Shown here one piece after another: positions 52,750 to 62,204 of a stretch of 64,000 nucleotides of DNA. The position numbers and the translations under genes were made by a program. Position 1 is the first letter of the stretch. Each line of letters begins with the position of its first letter. Source of the stretch: Thermophilibacter immobilis (GTDB taxonomy: Bacteria; Actinomycetota; Coriobacteriia; Coriobacteriales; Atopobiaceae); the NCBI RefSeq assembly GCF_015277515.1, contig NZ_CP063767.1, positions 1,674,001 to 1,738,000 on the forward strand, written 5' to 3'. The notes under the pieces are model-generated. The model was not told where the DNA came from, searched no databases, and saw only the letters and a list, made by a program, of their open reading frames with translations.

Positions 52750-53373
52750 CTAGACGCGCCGGTCGGCCGTCCCCCGCGCGCGTTCGGCCACGTCGAGGGT
52801 CTTCTCGACGTAGACCTTGGCCGCGAGCGCCGCCACGGCGGAATCGAGCAGACGCGCGAGACCAGGTGCCACCGGGTCGCCCTTCTCGTCGACGACGCGT
52901 ATGCCCCGCTCGGGTTCGCGCGCCCCCTCAGACGAGAAGCGCGCAGCCAGGGCGCGCTCGAGCGCGGCACACGCCTCGTCGTAGAGCAGCGCAAGATCGG
53001 CGCCGGACGCGTAGACCAGGCCCATGAGCTCGGCGACCTGCGCGATGGAGAAGACGCGCTTGAAGGCGCAGACGAACAGGAGCGTGGCCACGTGGCGCCG
53101 CGTGTAGCGCTTTTTGTGCGGCGCGGGGACGACCCCCTGCTTGACGTAGTTGTTGACCATGGAGCCCGTGACAAGGGTCTCCCCCGGGACGCACATGAAG
53201 CCGAGCTCCATCGAGACGAGCGCGAGCAGCTGGTCAAGATAGAGCTCGATGCGCGGCAGCTCGGAGAGGCGCGAGAGATGAACGGAGCGCATGCGCTGCG
53301 TGAGCTCGGCATAAGCTGCCTCGGTGTTGTCAGCGGCCACTTCCTCGTTCTCGTACGACGGTTCCTGTGCCAT
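52750..53373 (-). CDS. DUF1836 domain protein
   Basis: 207 aa. The DUF1836 region (about 30-150) contains LPRIELYLDQLLALVSMELG, TGSMVNNYVKQGVVPAPHKK and KRYTRRHVATLLFVCAFKRV. The MerR-like helix arrangement (NNYVKQGVVP, YTRRHVA) suggests DNA binding, but the function is not known. The ATG at 53373 follows AAGGGAG; the frame stays open upstream without a ribosome site. Divergent from degV. Confidence 0.85.
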   Translation of the reverse strand: MAQEPSYENEEVAADNTEAAYAELTQRMRSVHLSRLSELPRIELYLDQLLALVSMELGFMCVPGETLVTGSMVNNYVKQGVVPAPHKKRYTRRHVATLLFVCAFKRVFSIAQVAELMGLVYASGADLALLYDEACAALERALAARFSSEGAREPERGIRVVDEKGDPVAPGLARLLDSAVAALAAKVYVEKTLDVAERARGTADRRV

Positions 53374-53509
53374 GGTCGTCTCCCTTCTGGTTCGCTTCGC
53401 GTTAATTCTAATGAATGGGAAATCTAGTATCCAGAACCATATCGAATGGCTATAGTTCTCCCTAGGCCGATCGATTGCTCCGCGCCACGGGGCCTCAGGG
53501 GGAGAGACC

Positions 53510-54370
53510 ATGAACGACCAGCGCATCGCCGTCATCACCGACTCCGGCACCGACACGCCCGCTGACTTTGTCGCCGCGCACGATGTGCGGGTGGTTCCCC
53601 TGCGCATCAGCTACGCAGACGGCTCCTCCTACGAGAGTGGCGTTGACATTACCCCTTGCGAGCTGGTCGGACGCCTTGACGAGGAGATTCCCAAGACCTC
53701 TTTGCCCTCCCCCGAGCGCATTCGCGCGGCCTTCGAGCAGGCACGCGCGGACGGCTACGTCGCGGCGGTCTTCGTGACCATCTCATCCGGGCTCTCCGCG
53801 ACCTACGAGACGGTGCGCCTCATGGCCGAGGAGCTCGAGGACTTCCCGGCGCTCGTCGTGGACACCAAGAGCATCGGCGTGGCGGCGGGCCTCGTGGTCA
53901 TGGAGGCTGTGCACAAGATCGAGACGGGGGTTCCCTTCGGGCTTTTAGACCGGGAGCTCAGGGCCACCTCGGAGCGCACCCACGTGTTCTTCTCGGTGCA
54001 GACGCTCGAGTTTCTGCGCAAGGGCGGACGCATCAGCGAGGCGATCTATCGCATTGGGTCGGTGCTCAACATCAAGCCCGTCATGACCTGCAGCGAGAAG
54101 GACGGCCACTACGTGATCGCCAAGAAGGCGCGCGGCTGGCAGAGCGCGCTCGACACGGAGGTCAGGCTCGCCGAGGAGCAGGCCCGGCGCTGGCCCCACG
54201 TGCGCCTTGCCGTCTGCTGCTTCGAGAACGAGGAGCTCGCCGACAGGCTCGAGGCGGCATTGCTGCGGCAAATCGACAACGCAATCGAGGTCGTGCGGGC
54301 GGGCGTCTCGTCCGACCTTCTCGTGCACACCGGGCCGAGCCTCGTGGGCGTGGCCGTTCTGGGGCTGTAG
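53510..54370 (+). CDS. DegV family fatty-acid-binding protein
   Basis: 286 aa. Opens RIAVITDSGTDTPADFV, has TSLPSPERIRAAFEQARADG, FVTISSGLSATYETVRLMAE and TLEFLRKGGRISEAIYRIGS, all DegV hallmarks. These proteins bind fatty acids and, as FakB, present them to a FakA kinase; no fakA is seen here. Ends before a strong terminator. Confidence 0.94.
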   Translation: MNDQRIAVITDSGTDTPADFVAAHDVRVVPLRISYADGSSYESGVDITPCELVGRLDEEIPKTSLPSPERIRAAFEQARADGYVAAVFVTISSGLSATYETVRLMAEELEDFPALVVDTKSIGVAAGLVVMEAVHKIETGVPFGLLDRELRATSERTHVFFSVQTLEFLRKGGRISEAIYRIGSVLNIKPVMTCSEKDGHYVIAKKARGWQSALDTEVRLAEEQARRWPHVRLAVCCFENEELADRLEAALLRQIDNAIEVVRAGVSSDLLVHTGPSLVGVAVLGL

Positions 54371-54426
54371 GACCTCGAGGTCTTCGGCGTCCGTTGACCG
54401 TCATGCCTCCCGACGCCCCACCCTAA

Positions 54427-54608
54427 GGATCGATTGCCCCAGCCTCAGGACTGGGGCAATTTTTTGATGCCAGACGCCTCTCAGGCAGCGCTCGGCGGGT
54501 ACTTTTTCTCGTTTCCTGCGCCTTTGTGGATTCTCGTGTCGCGAGACGAGAAAGTCCATCAAAAACTTGCCAAAATTCTGCGCTGACAGGCAGCGGGGCA
54601 ATCGATCC
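54427..54608. repeat. Nested inverted repeats between degV and mtnN
   Basis: GGATCGATTGCCCC (54427-54440) pairs exactly with GGGGCAATCGATCC (54595-54608). Inside are TTTTTGATG/CATCAAAAA (54461-54469; 54557-54565) and ACTTTTTCTCGT/ACGAGAAAGT (54501-54512; 54546-54555). The outer left arm overlaps the 5' arm of the degV terminator, so the two pairings exclude each other. Noncoding. Confidence 0.55.
54433..54465 (+). terminator. Rho-independent terminator of degV
   Basis: ATTGCCCCAG-CCTCAGGA-CTGGGGCAAT, a perfect 10-bp stem followed by TTTTTG, 62 nt past the degV stop. Confidence 0.95.
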
Positions 54609-54632
54609 GTGCCGAGAAGAACGCCCACGTGC

Positions 54633-55331
54633 CTACAGCGACGCCACCATGTGGGAGACGATCTTCGCGCAGTGCAGCGCGGCCGCGGACTCGAACGTCG
54701 CGTAGTCCGCAGCCTGCCCCTCGGTTCCGGGCTTGTCCGAGATCGCTCGCACCACGACGAACGGCACGCCGTTCAACCAGGCCGTCTGGGCAATCGCCGC
54801 GCCCTCCATCTCGCAGCACGCCCCTCCGAACGTCTCAACGAGGCGTCGCTTCTGTGCAGCGTCCGAGACGAACTGGTCGCCTGAGACCACGCGCCCCTCG
54901 TGGGCGCGAACCTCGGGCGCCACGACGCGAGCCGCCGCGAGGGCCGCCGCGCGCAGCTCCGCGCTCGCGGGAAAGCCAACGGTGCCCAGGCCCGGGACCT
55001 CGCCCGGCCCATAGCCGAGCCCGCTCGCGTCGAAGTCATGATGAACGCAGTCGGTGGAGACCACGAGGTCTCCGATGTCCAGCTCGTCATCGAGGGAGCC
55101 GGCGATCCCCGTGTTGACGATGGCCGTAACCGCGAAGTGGTCCACGAGCACCTGCGCGCAGACGGCCGCGTCGACCTTGCCTATGCCGGAGCGCACCACG
55201 ACGACGTCGACGCCGCCCAACGAGCCCGCGCAGAACCCCATGCCAGCAACAATGGTGAGCTGGATGTCCTTGAGCTGCTGCTTCAGGAGCTCCACCTCGA
55301 CGTCCATGGCCCCGATGATTCCTATGCGCAT
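54633..55331 (-). CDS. mtnN: 5'-methylthioadenosine/S-adenosylhomocysteine nucleosidase
   Basis: 232 aa. Hydrolyses S-adenosylhomocysteine and methylthioadenosine to adenine plus the thioribose product. MRIGIIGAMDVEVELLKQQL, AIVNTGIAGSLDDELDIGDL, DQFVSDAAQKRRLVETF, CEMEGAAIAQTAWLNGVPFV and RAISDKPGTEGQAADY contain the active-site Glu and Asp. Followed upstream on the same strand by luxS, so both steps of SAH detoxification are encoded together. Confidence 0.95.
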   Translation of the reverse strand: MRIGIIGAMDVEVELLKQQLKDIQLTIVAGMGFCAGSLGGVDVVVVRSGIGKVDAAVCAQVLVDHFAVTAIVNTGIAGSLDDELDIGDLVVSTDCVHHDFDASGLGYGPGEVPGLGTVGFPASAELRAAALAAARVVAPEVRAHEGRVVSGDQFVSDAAQKRRLVETFGGACCEMEGAAIAQTAWLNGVPFVVVRAISDKPGTEGQAADYATFESAAALHCAKIVSHMVASL

Positions 55332-55391
55332 CGAACTTCCTCCCTCGCCCGTCTCTTCTGTGCCCTGCCGACTTCCACCCAGCTCTGCCTC

Positions 55392-55880
55392 CTAGCCGCG
55401 CGGGTAGACGAGGTGGGCCTCGTCGATGCCGTCGAGCGTCTCCTCCATGTATCTTCTCGCCCACCAGCGCGCGCCGACAAGGTCGGAGTCGTGCCAGTTG
55501 CCGCACTCCTCGGGACGCGCTCCGGGAACCTCGCCCGTGAAGTCACGCACGAACTCGAAGGTGGCCCGCACCAGCGGTACCACCTCGGCGGAGGTGGTAC
55601 CACCGAAGAGGATGAGGTAGAAGCCCGTGCGGCAACCCATGGGCCCGAAGTAGACCACCTGGTCGCGCCAGGTGGGGTCGCTCCTGAGGTAGGTGGCCCC
55701 CAGGTGCTCGATGGCGTGGACGGCGGCCGTGTCCATGACGGGCTCGCGGTTGGGGGCGCACATCCTGAGGTCGAACGTCGTGAGCGCGGCCCCGGTGGCC
55801 GGGTCACGATCGACGCGACTCACGTAGACGCCCGGCTCGAGCAGCAGGTGGTTGACGGTGAAGCTGGCAATCTTTTCCAT
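55392..55880 (-). CDS. luxS: S-ribosylhomocysteine lyase LuxS
   Basis: 162 aa. Cleaves S-ribosylhomocysteine to homocysteine and DPD, the precursor of autoinducer 2. The metal site is HAIEHLGATYLR (H55xxE58H59), and the third ligand region is EECGNWHDSDL. YFGPMGCRTGFYLILFGG is also diagnostic. The ATG at 55880 gives the family-typical start MEKIASFTVNHLLLEPGVYV; the frame is open far upstream, but that part is noncoding in this frame. Confidence 0.96.
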   Translation of the reverse strand: MEKIASFTVNHLLLEPGVYVSRVDRDPATGAALTTFDLRMCAPNREPVMDTAAVHAIEHLGATYLRSDPTWRDQVVYFGPMGCRTGFYLILFGGTTSAEVVPLVRATFEFVRDFTGEVPGARPEECGNWHDSDLVGARWWARRYMEETLDGIDEAHLVYPRG

Positions 55881-55969
55881 GGTGGCTCCCAGGTCTAAAA
55901 ACGGGGTCCTCTCGGCGTCCCAGTGTAGCGCGCCGTCACAAGCTGCGCCGCGCCCGGCGTCGAGCCTGC

Positions 55970-56737
55970 TCACGCACCCGCAATCCAGGGGCGCCCCTGG
56001 AGCGCACGGACCACGCGATCGGCCGCCTCCGACAGGGCCACCCCGTCGCGAACGTGCGCGCGCACCGCGCCCTCGGTCCCCGTGGACGCGAGCGCCGAGA
56101 AGACCACGTCGACCCCCAGCTCGGGATCGAGCAGGCCGTCCAGGGCATCGGCGGCCAGCCCTCGGGCCTCGGCAGCCACAAGGTCGAGGTCGGCGGCGGG
56201 CAACGCGACGAAGGGGACCTCGCACAGGGTCTGGGACCAGCGGGTCACGTGCGTGAGCGAGGTCTTGTTGAGCAGCGCGTTGGGGATGACCTCGAGGTCG
56301 CCTCCGCGCGTGCGCACGGTCGTGCTGCGCCACGTGACGTCGACCACGCGCCCGCTGGTCGAGCCCACCGTCACGTCGTCTCCGGGCTTCACGACCTTGG
56401 CGAGCATGAGCCCGAAGCCGCTCACGACGTTCGAGATCGTGTCCTGCAGGCCCAGGGACACGGCGACCGAGACGATGCCAATCGTGGTCACGAGCCAGGT
56501 GGGGTCTATGCCAAAGACCGGCTTGAGCACGGCGAGCAGCGTGACGGACCAGATGAGCGCGCGCAGCAGGTTGACGAAGATGGACGCGCTCGGAACGTTC
56601 GAGGCCTCGAGCGCCCTGCTCGCAATGCGTACCAAAACGCGCTGGACCACGAGAGCGATCACCACGACCACCACGAACATGAGGGCCCTGCCGCCGAGCT
56701 CCTCGACCGACAGGCCCAGGATCGTCACCTCGTCCAC
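55970..56737 (-). CDS. MscS-family mechanosensitive channel
   Basis: 255 aa. Three membrane segments up to about 100, with the pore-lining TM3 and beta-domain start QDTISNVVSGFGLMLAKVVK, then PGDDVTVGSTSGRVVDVTWR and DLEVIPNALLNKTSLTHVTR, all typical of small-conductance channels. Releases solutes on osmotic downshock. Its job fits with the opuA operon, but the two are not linked. Confidence 0.93.
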   Translation of the reverse strand: MDEVTILGLSVEELGGRALMFVVVVVIALVVQRVLVRIASRALEASNVPSASIFVNLLRALIWSVTLLAVLKPVFGIDPTWLVTTIGIVSVAVSLGLQDTISNVVSGFGLMLAKVVKPGDDVTVGSTSGRVVDVTWRSTTVRTRGGDLEVIPNALLNKTSLTHVTRWSQTLCEVPFVALPAADLDLVAAEARGLAADALDGLLDPELGVDVVFSALASTGTEGAVRAHVRDGVALSEAADRVVRALQGRPWIAGA

Positions 56738-56766
56738 GCTCCACCTTCCCGCCGAGTCTGGTCTGG

Positions 56767-59337
56767 CTATCCCTCGATCTTCACGAGCGGCGCGAAGCCC
56801 TTGAGGAGCTTCTTGGTCTTGTTCGTGCGCGTGAACTTGACCTCGATGGTGTCGCCGGAGGTCGCAAGCACCACGCCCGGGCCGAACGTCTTGTGCGAGA
56901 CGCGGTCCCCGACTGCGAAGGCCGATGCCTCCTGAGACGCCCCGGGGCGCGGCGAGCCGGCCACCCGCGCCCGCGGCGCGATCGGTGCTGCGTCCTGGGT
57001 GCGCGGCGCACCGCCCGTGGAGCGCGTCCTGGACCCGAAGACGTGGCCCCCGTAGACCTCGGAGCCGCGCCCGCTGCCAAAGGTCCCGCGCCGGTCGCCG
57101 CGTTTCTCCCAGCCCACGCCCGTGAAGCCCGACGAGCCCACGCCCACCGGCTCGAGGTCGGCGTCAGGAATCTCGTTGACGAAGCGGCTGCGCGGGTTGG
57201 CCTGGACCGCACCGTAGGTACGCCGTGTGGCGGCGTGGGTGAGGTAGAGCTTCTCGCGGGCACGGGTGATGGCCACGTAGGCCAGGCGGCGCTCCTCCTC
57301 CACGAGCGCGCCGTCCTCGCCGTGGGAGGTGTGCGGGAAGATGCCCTCCTCCATGCCGGAGACGAAGACCACGGGGAACTCCAGCCCCTTGGCCGAGTGA
57401 ATCGTCATCATGGTGATGGCGTGCGTCTGACCCGCGAGCGAATCGAGGTCGCTGCGCAAGGCGAGCCACTCCATGAGGGCAGGGAGCTTGTCGGAGGCTA
57501 CGGAGGGCCGTGCCGCTTCGCCCGCTGGCTCATGCTGCGCAAAGTCGCCTGCGGGCGGAGCGGCACGGCCTGCGGAGGTCGGAGAGCTCGCGCTCTGGGC
57601 CGGCTCGCCTGCGTACGGGTCCGTCGTGCTCGCGGGGGCAGAGCTCGGGCCGGCTAGGGGAGAAGAGCTGTCGAGAGCTCCGGCGGCGCGGAGTTGGGCG
57701 AGGCTCTCGAGGGTCTCGGCGGCATCGTCGTGGGTCTCGTCGAACTCGGCCGCCACGCCCAAAAACTCCTTGATGTTCTCGATGCGGCCGTCGGCCTCCA
57801 CGGAGTGCTCGGCCTCGAGGGCCTTTATGAGGCCCGCCTTGTCCACGATGGCCTCGACCACGTCCGCGAGCTCCCCCGAGAAGTGCCGACCCGCCTCTAT
57901 GGCGCCGGTGAACTCCGCGAGCGCCCCACGCACCTTGGCACCGAGCAGGCCCTCCTCGCCGATCGCCTCCTCGCACGCCGAGAAGAACGAGATGCCCTCG
58001 TCGGAGGCCAGCTGGGAGATCTTGGCGATGGAGGTAGAGCCGATGCCGCGCCGGGGGGTGTTGACCACGCGCTGGGCCGCCACGTCGTCGTCCGGGTTCA
58101 CGACGACCTTGAGATAGGCCATGACGTCGCGCACCTCGGCGCGGTCGAAGAAGCGCGTGCCGCCCACGATCTTGTACGGCACGCCGGCGCGCAGGAACAT
58201 GTCCTCGAGGATGCGCGACTGCGCGTTGGTGCGGTAGAAGACGGCCACGTCGTCGTAGCTCGCGCCCGCGTCGTGGAGCTTCTCGATCTCCGAGCCGATC
58301 CAGCGCCCCTCGTCACGCTCGTCGGACGCCTGGAAGAGCTTGATGCGGTCACCGTCGCCGGAGTCGGTGAACAGGTGCTTGGGCTTGCGGCGCGCGTTGT
58401 GGGCCACCACGGCGTTGGCGGCGGCCAGGATGTGACCGCACGAGCGGTAGTTCTGCTCGAGGCGCACGGTATGAGCGTCCGGGTAGTCCTTCTCGAAGTC
58501 GAGGATGTTCTGGATGTCGGCACCGCGCCAGCTGTAGATGGACTGGTCGTCGTCGCCCACGACCATGAGGTTTCTGTACTTGGCGGCCAGAAGGTTGGTA
58601 ATCGCGTACTGGACGTGGTTGGTGTCCTGGTACTCGTCCACGCTGATCTGGCGGAAGCGCTCCTGGTAGCGCTCGAGCACGACCGGGTTCTTGGACAGGA
58701 GCTCGAAGGTCTTGACGAGAAGGTCGTCGAAGTCCATCGCGTTGGCACGCTCGAGACGACGCGTGAGGGCGTGATAGACCCGCGCGGCGGCGCGGTCGGG
58801 GGGGTTCGACGAGCTCTCCATCTCGTCCGGACCCACGAGCGCGTTCTTGGCCGCCGAGATCTTGGAGCGGATGGCGTTGAGCGGAAACTGCTTGGGATCT
58901 ATGTCGAGGTCGCCCATGATCGACTTGACGAGGCGCCTGGAGTCATCATCGTCGTAGATGGTGAAGTTGGGAGCATAGCCCACGAGCTCGGGGTCCTCGC
59001 GCAGCATGCGCACGCACATGGCGTGAAACGTGCAGACCCACATGCCGCGCGTGCCCGTCGGCAGAAGCGCTCCCAGGCGCTCGCGCATCTCGGCGGCCGC
59101 CTTGTTGGTGAACGTGATGGCCAGGACCTGCCAGGGGCGCGCACCCTCGTCGGCGATCATGTGCGCGATGCGATAGGTGAGCACGCGCGTCTTGCCCGAG
59201 CCGGCGCCGGCGAGCACGAGCAGCGGGCCCGTCGTGCATTCGGCTGCCTCACGCTGGGCGGGATTGAGGCTGTCAAGGTCAACGGAGGGCGCCGACGTCA
59301 TCGTCGGCGCACCGGACGAGCGCTGCGCTGGGTTCAT
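56767..59337 (-). CDS. pcrA: UvrD/PcrA-type DNA helicase
   Basis: 856-aa SF1 helicase for repair and replication restart. LNPAQREAAECTTGPLLVLA (Q motif), Walker A GAGSGKTRVLTYRI, VDEYQDTNHVQY (motif II), VGDDDQSIYSWRGADIQNIL (motif III), TIHSAKGLEFPVVFVSGMEE (motif V) and LAYVAITRAREKLYL (motif VI) are all present. A Ser/Ala/Pro-rich insert of about 60 residues lies before motif V. The C-terminus has the PcrA tail DRVSHKTFGPGVVLATSGDT. The start at 59337 (MNPAQRSSG) is the best of several; an ATG at 59301 is possible. Confidence 0.94.
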   Translation of the reverse strand: MNPAQRSSGAPTMTSAPSVDLDSLNPAQREAAECTTGPLLVLAGAGSGKTRVLTYRIAHMIADEGARPWQVLAITFTNKAAAEMRERLGALLPTGTRGMWVCTFHAMCVRMLREDPELVGYAPNFTIYDDDDSRRLVKSIMGDLDIDPKQFPLNAIRSKISAAKNALVGPDEMESSSNPPDRAAARVYHALTRRLERANAMDFDDLLVKTFELLSKNPVVLERYQERFRQISVDEYQDTNHVQYAITNLLAAKYRNLMVVGDDDQSIYSWRGADIQNILDFEKDYPDAHTVRLEQNYRSCGHILAAANAVVAHNARRKPKHLFTDSGDGDRIKLFQASDERDEGRWIGSEIEKLHDAGASYDDVAVFYRTNAQSRILEDMFLRAGVPYKIVGGTRFFDRAEVRDVMAYLKVVVNPDDDVAAQRVVNTPRRGIGSTSIAKISQLASDEGISFFSACEEAIGEEGLLGAKVRGALAEFTGAIEAGRHFSGELADVVEAIVDKAGLIKALEAEHSVEADGRIENIKEFLGVAAEFDETHDDAAETLESLAQLRAAGALDSSSPLAGPSSAPASTTDPYAGEPAQSASSPTSAGRAAPPAGDFAQHEPAGEAARPSVASDKLPALMEWLALRSDLDSLAGQTHAITMMTIHSAKGLEFPVVFVSGMEEGIFPHTSHGEDGALVEEERRLAYVAITRAREKLYLTHAATRRTYGAVQANPRSRFVNEIPDADLEPVGVGSSGFTGVGWEKRGDRRGTFGSGRGSEVYGGHVFGSRTRSTGGAPRTQDAAPIAPRARVAGSPRPGASQEASAFAVGDRVSHKTFGPGVVLATSGDTIEVKFTRTNKTKKLLKGFAPLVKIEG

Positions 59338-59440
59338 GGAGCATCCAAGTTCTTCTCGCGAGGTCTTCTTCCCTACGAGTGTAGCCGCCCATCCGGACCA
59401 AAATCCGGCTGGCCGAGAAACCACATGCCCCGCGCGGCGC

Positions 59441-60661
59441 TCACGCGAAGCGCTCCGCGAACGAGAGAACGTGCGTGAAATAGGCCTCAGGATCAGCAAT
59501 GGCCCCCAGGCAGTGGCCCGCCGATTCGACAACGAGAAGCTCATGGTCTGCGGCAGCCGCAGCGTCGAGCTTGCGTGCCATGTGGGCCGGTACCGTCTGG
59601 TCACGGGCATCCTGGATAAGAAGGACCGGGACGCGCGCATGGGCAATCGCGTCCACCGGACGGGAGAGGGTCAGGTCGTAGCCGTCCGGCTTGGACTTGA
59701 GCAGCAGGCGCTCAACGTCGAGGAAGGGGTGGGGCGAGCTGCGCCGCACGGTGCCCGGGTTCGTGTGAGTCCGAGTAAACCTGTTGAGCGCAAGGTTCCA
59801 CCAGTCTGCATAGGAGGCCTCCGAGACGCAGGCGACGACCTGGGGTGCAAGGTCCTCCTCGGCCGAGGCCATGAGGACGGCGGCGGCCCCCATGGACTGT
59901 CCCATGAGCACCACCCGTGCGTCCGAGCCCGCGCGCCGCACGACCCACTGGCTCCAGGCCACCAGGTCGCGACGGTCGAGCCATCCGGTGCCCACCCAGG
60001 CACCGCCGGAGGAGCCATGGGCGCGAAGCTCAACGAAGAGCAGGTTGAAGCCCTTCTCGGCAAAGCTGCGGGCAAAGGTCATGCCCGCGCGCCAGGTGCC
60101 GTCGAGACCATGCGCGAAGACGAGCCAGCGCGCGGAGCCGGGGGCGCAGGCGAGGGCGTGGCCCACCAGGCGGGTCCTGTCATCCGAGGTGGCCTCGACC
60201 GTCTCGAAGGCGACGTCGTCAGGCAGGGCTTCGAGCCAGGAGCGCGTGGAGGCGGCCTCGCGAGTGCGCGCCTCCTCGAGCTTGGCGAGCTCAGGTCCTA
60301 GGAGCGACCCGGACAGGGAGCGCACGAGCTCGTCGCCCGTGTCACCAAGGAGGTCGCCAAGCTCGTCAGCGCCGTCTGGGACGGGGCGTGGGCCAAGGTC
60401 CCGGGTGAGCTGCGCGTTGGCCGCGACCACGGTCAGAACGGATGGCAGGACGCCGACCAGAAGAAAGCCCACGCCCAGAAGCGGCTGGGCGTAGAGGAAG
60501 AAGGCCGCGCTCGCGCCAACCATGAGCAGCGTGAATGCCACGAGCGTGGCGATTGGCCGCCACGAGGCCGCCTTGAGCTCCGGGTCGGCGGGGCGCATCA
60601 TGTCCTCGTACAGGCGCGAGCTCTTGGGTCCGCGGGGCTTCTTGGTCTTGGGCCACGCCAT
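59441..60661 (-). CDS. Membrane-anchored alpha/beta hydrolase
   Basis: 406 aa. Two hydrophobic segments at about 35-85 (PIATLVAFTLLMVGASAAFF, LLGVGFLLVGVLPSVLTVVA) anchor it. The alpha/beta-hydrolase fold follows: WLVFAHGLDGTWRAGM (oxyanion region), the nucleophile elbow VVLMGQSMGAAAVLMAS, the acid in LLIQDARDQTVPAHM and the His in VVESAGHCLGAIADPEAY. Related to the YqkD/FrsA-like serine hydrolases. Substrate unknown. Confidence 0.85.
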   Translation of the reverse strand: MAWPKTKKPRGPKSSRLYEDMMRPADPELKAASWRPIATLVAFTLLMVGASAAFFLYAQPLLGVGFLLVGVLPSVLTVVAANAQLTRDLGPRPVPDGADELGDLLGDTGDELVRSLSGSLLGPELAKLEEARTREAASTRSWLEALPDDVAFETVEATSDDRTRLVGHALACAPGSARWLVFAHGLDGTWRAGMTFARSFAEKGFNLLFVELRAHGSSGGAWVGTGWLDRRDLVAWSQWVVRRAGSDARVVLMGQSMGAAAVLMASAEEDLAPQVVACVSEASYADWWNLALNRFTRTHTNPGTVRRSSPHPFLDVERLLLKSKPDGYDLTLSRPVDAIAHARVPVLLIQDARDQTVPAHMARKLDAAAAADHELLVVESAGHCLGAIADPEAYFTHVLSFAERFA

Positions 60662-60746
60662 GGCACGTCCTCTCGTCGGATCACGTCTGACTCACTATAC
60701 CGTCTCTCGTGGCGATTACGGAGACAGGAGGGGGCCTCGTCAGCGC

Positions 60747-62195
60747 CTAGCGCCTGCTGTGCTTGCCGGCGTGTCTGCCGCCGCGCCGCTCAGATGACGT
60801 CGGTGGCCTGAGGCGCTGGCCGCCCACGCCCGGTGCCACGCTCCGCCGCTCGCCGACCGCGATCTGGTAGGGCGAGCGGTGACGTCTGATGCGGGAGCTG
60901 GCGATCCCGATCGCCAGCATCACGGTCACGAACACGAACACAGCGAGCACCAGGTGAATCGGGTCCGAGAGCCAGTCGATCACGAAGTCCACGACCGAGA
61001 GCCTCATGTCATATGCAGCGGACGCCCCCGTGGTCCCGAGCACGCGGTCTCCCAGAAGCACCGTCGCCTCCCCGAGCTCCTGACCCGCCTCGACCGGCGC
61101 GCGCAGGGGCTCGTCCCATGAGGGCTGGACCGTGAGGTCGGCCAGGGTGGTTCCCTTGGGCACGGTGGCCAGGACGGATCCAGTGGACACGGCGTCGACG
61201 GCGTCTCCGTCGCGCGAAAGCCTGACGTCAGCGGAGGTGAGAGCGTCTCCCCCGCTCACCACGTTGCCGGTCGTCCAGGCGCCGAAGCCCCACTCGAACA
61301 TCGTGCGCATGTCGTAGAAGTTCTGCGTCACACCGCTCGCATCGGCCACGGACGAGGCATCCATCACGACGCCCACGAGGCGCATCTCGTCGCTTTGGGC
61401 AGACGCGACCAGGCACTTGCCTGCCTCGAGGGTGTAGCCGGTCTTTGCGGCCACCACCAGGCCCCCCATGTACACGGGGCTTGACGGGTCAGCGAGCAGG
61501 TCGGTTGTCTCGAGCGTCCGCGCGCTGTTCTCGTTGGTGGCGGGGAGGTCCCAGGTGCCGCTGCCGGCTATCTCCACGAACGCGTCGTGCGTGAGGGCGG
61601 CCTCGAAGATGAGCGCGAGGTCGTGGGCCGTGGTGTAGTGGTCGTCGTCGTGCAGGCCGCAGGGGTTGGCAAAGTGGGTGCCCGTGCACCCCAGCTCGGC
61701 GGCGCGCGCGTTCATGAGGTCGACGAATGTCTGCCAGTCCCCCGAGACGTGGCGCGCGAGCGCGTAAGCGGCCTCGTTTCCCGAGGGTAGAAGCAGACAG
61801 GCGAGAAGGTCGCGCACCGTGAGCGTCTCGCCGACCTTGAGGCCGGCCGTGGAGCTGTCTGAGGTGAGCTCGTCGAAGTCGGCCTGCTCCATGGTGAGCG
61901 TGTCGTCCAGGCTGGCGTTCTCCAGGACGAGCAGCGCGGTCATGACCTTGGTGGTGGAAGCGGGATAGTGCGTCTCGTCGGCGTTTTTGGAGAGCAGCAC
62001 CGTACCCGTGTCGCGATCGATGAGAAACGCGGCGGGAGAACTCACCGTGGGCTCCTCGTCGGCCGACCAGGTAGCATCGACGTCGTCGTCGGCACGGGCG
62101 AGGCTTGGGAGCGCACAGGTGCCCAAAACGCAGAGCGCGCAGGCCAGCGTCAGGACCAGGGCGCGCAGACGCCCCCTCATCAGGTACTTCTCCAT
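60747..62195 (-). CDS. D-alanyl-D-alanine carboxypeptidase (PBP5/DacF-like)
   Basis: 482 aa, trims the pentapeptide stem of peptidoglycan outside the membrane. Signal peptide at about 8-34 ending ALA-like PSLARA. Catalytic motifs: S-T-T-K in YPASTTKVMTALL, SGN in LLPSGNEAAYALARH and KTG in VVAAKTGYTLEAGK. A PBP5-type C-terminal domain (VPKGTTLADLTVQP), a membrane segment (DPIHLVLAVFVFVTVMLAIG) and a basic Arg/His tail follow. 9 nt from uppP on the same strand. Confidence 0.94.
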   Translation of the reverse strand: MEKYLMRGRLRALVLTLACALCVLGTCALPSLARADDDVDATWSADEEPTVSSPAAFLIDRDTGTVLLSKNADETHYPASTTKVMTALLVLENASLDDTLTMEQADFDELTSDSSTAGLKVGETLTVRDLLACLLLPSGNEAAYALARHVSGDWQTFVDLMNARAAELGCTGTHFANPCGLHDDDHYTTAHDLALIFEAALTHDAFVEIAGSGTWDLPATNENSARTLETTDLLADPSSPVYMGGLVVAAKTGYTLEAGKCLVASAQSDEMRLVGVVMDASSVADASGVTQNFYDMRTMFEWGFGAWTTGNVVSGGDALTSADVRLSRDGDAVDAVSTGSVLATVPKGTTLADLTVQPSWDEPLRAPVEAGQELGEATVLLGDRVLGTTGASAAYDMRLSVVDFVIDWLSDPIHLVLAVFVFVTVMLAIGIASSRIRRHRSPYQIAVGERRSVAPGVGGQRLRPPTSSERRGGRHAGKHSRR

Positions 62196-62204
62196 CCCCG
62201 CCCC

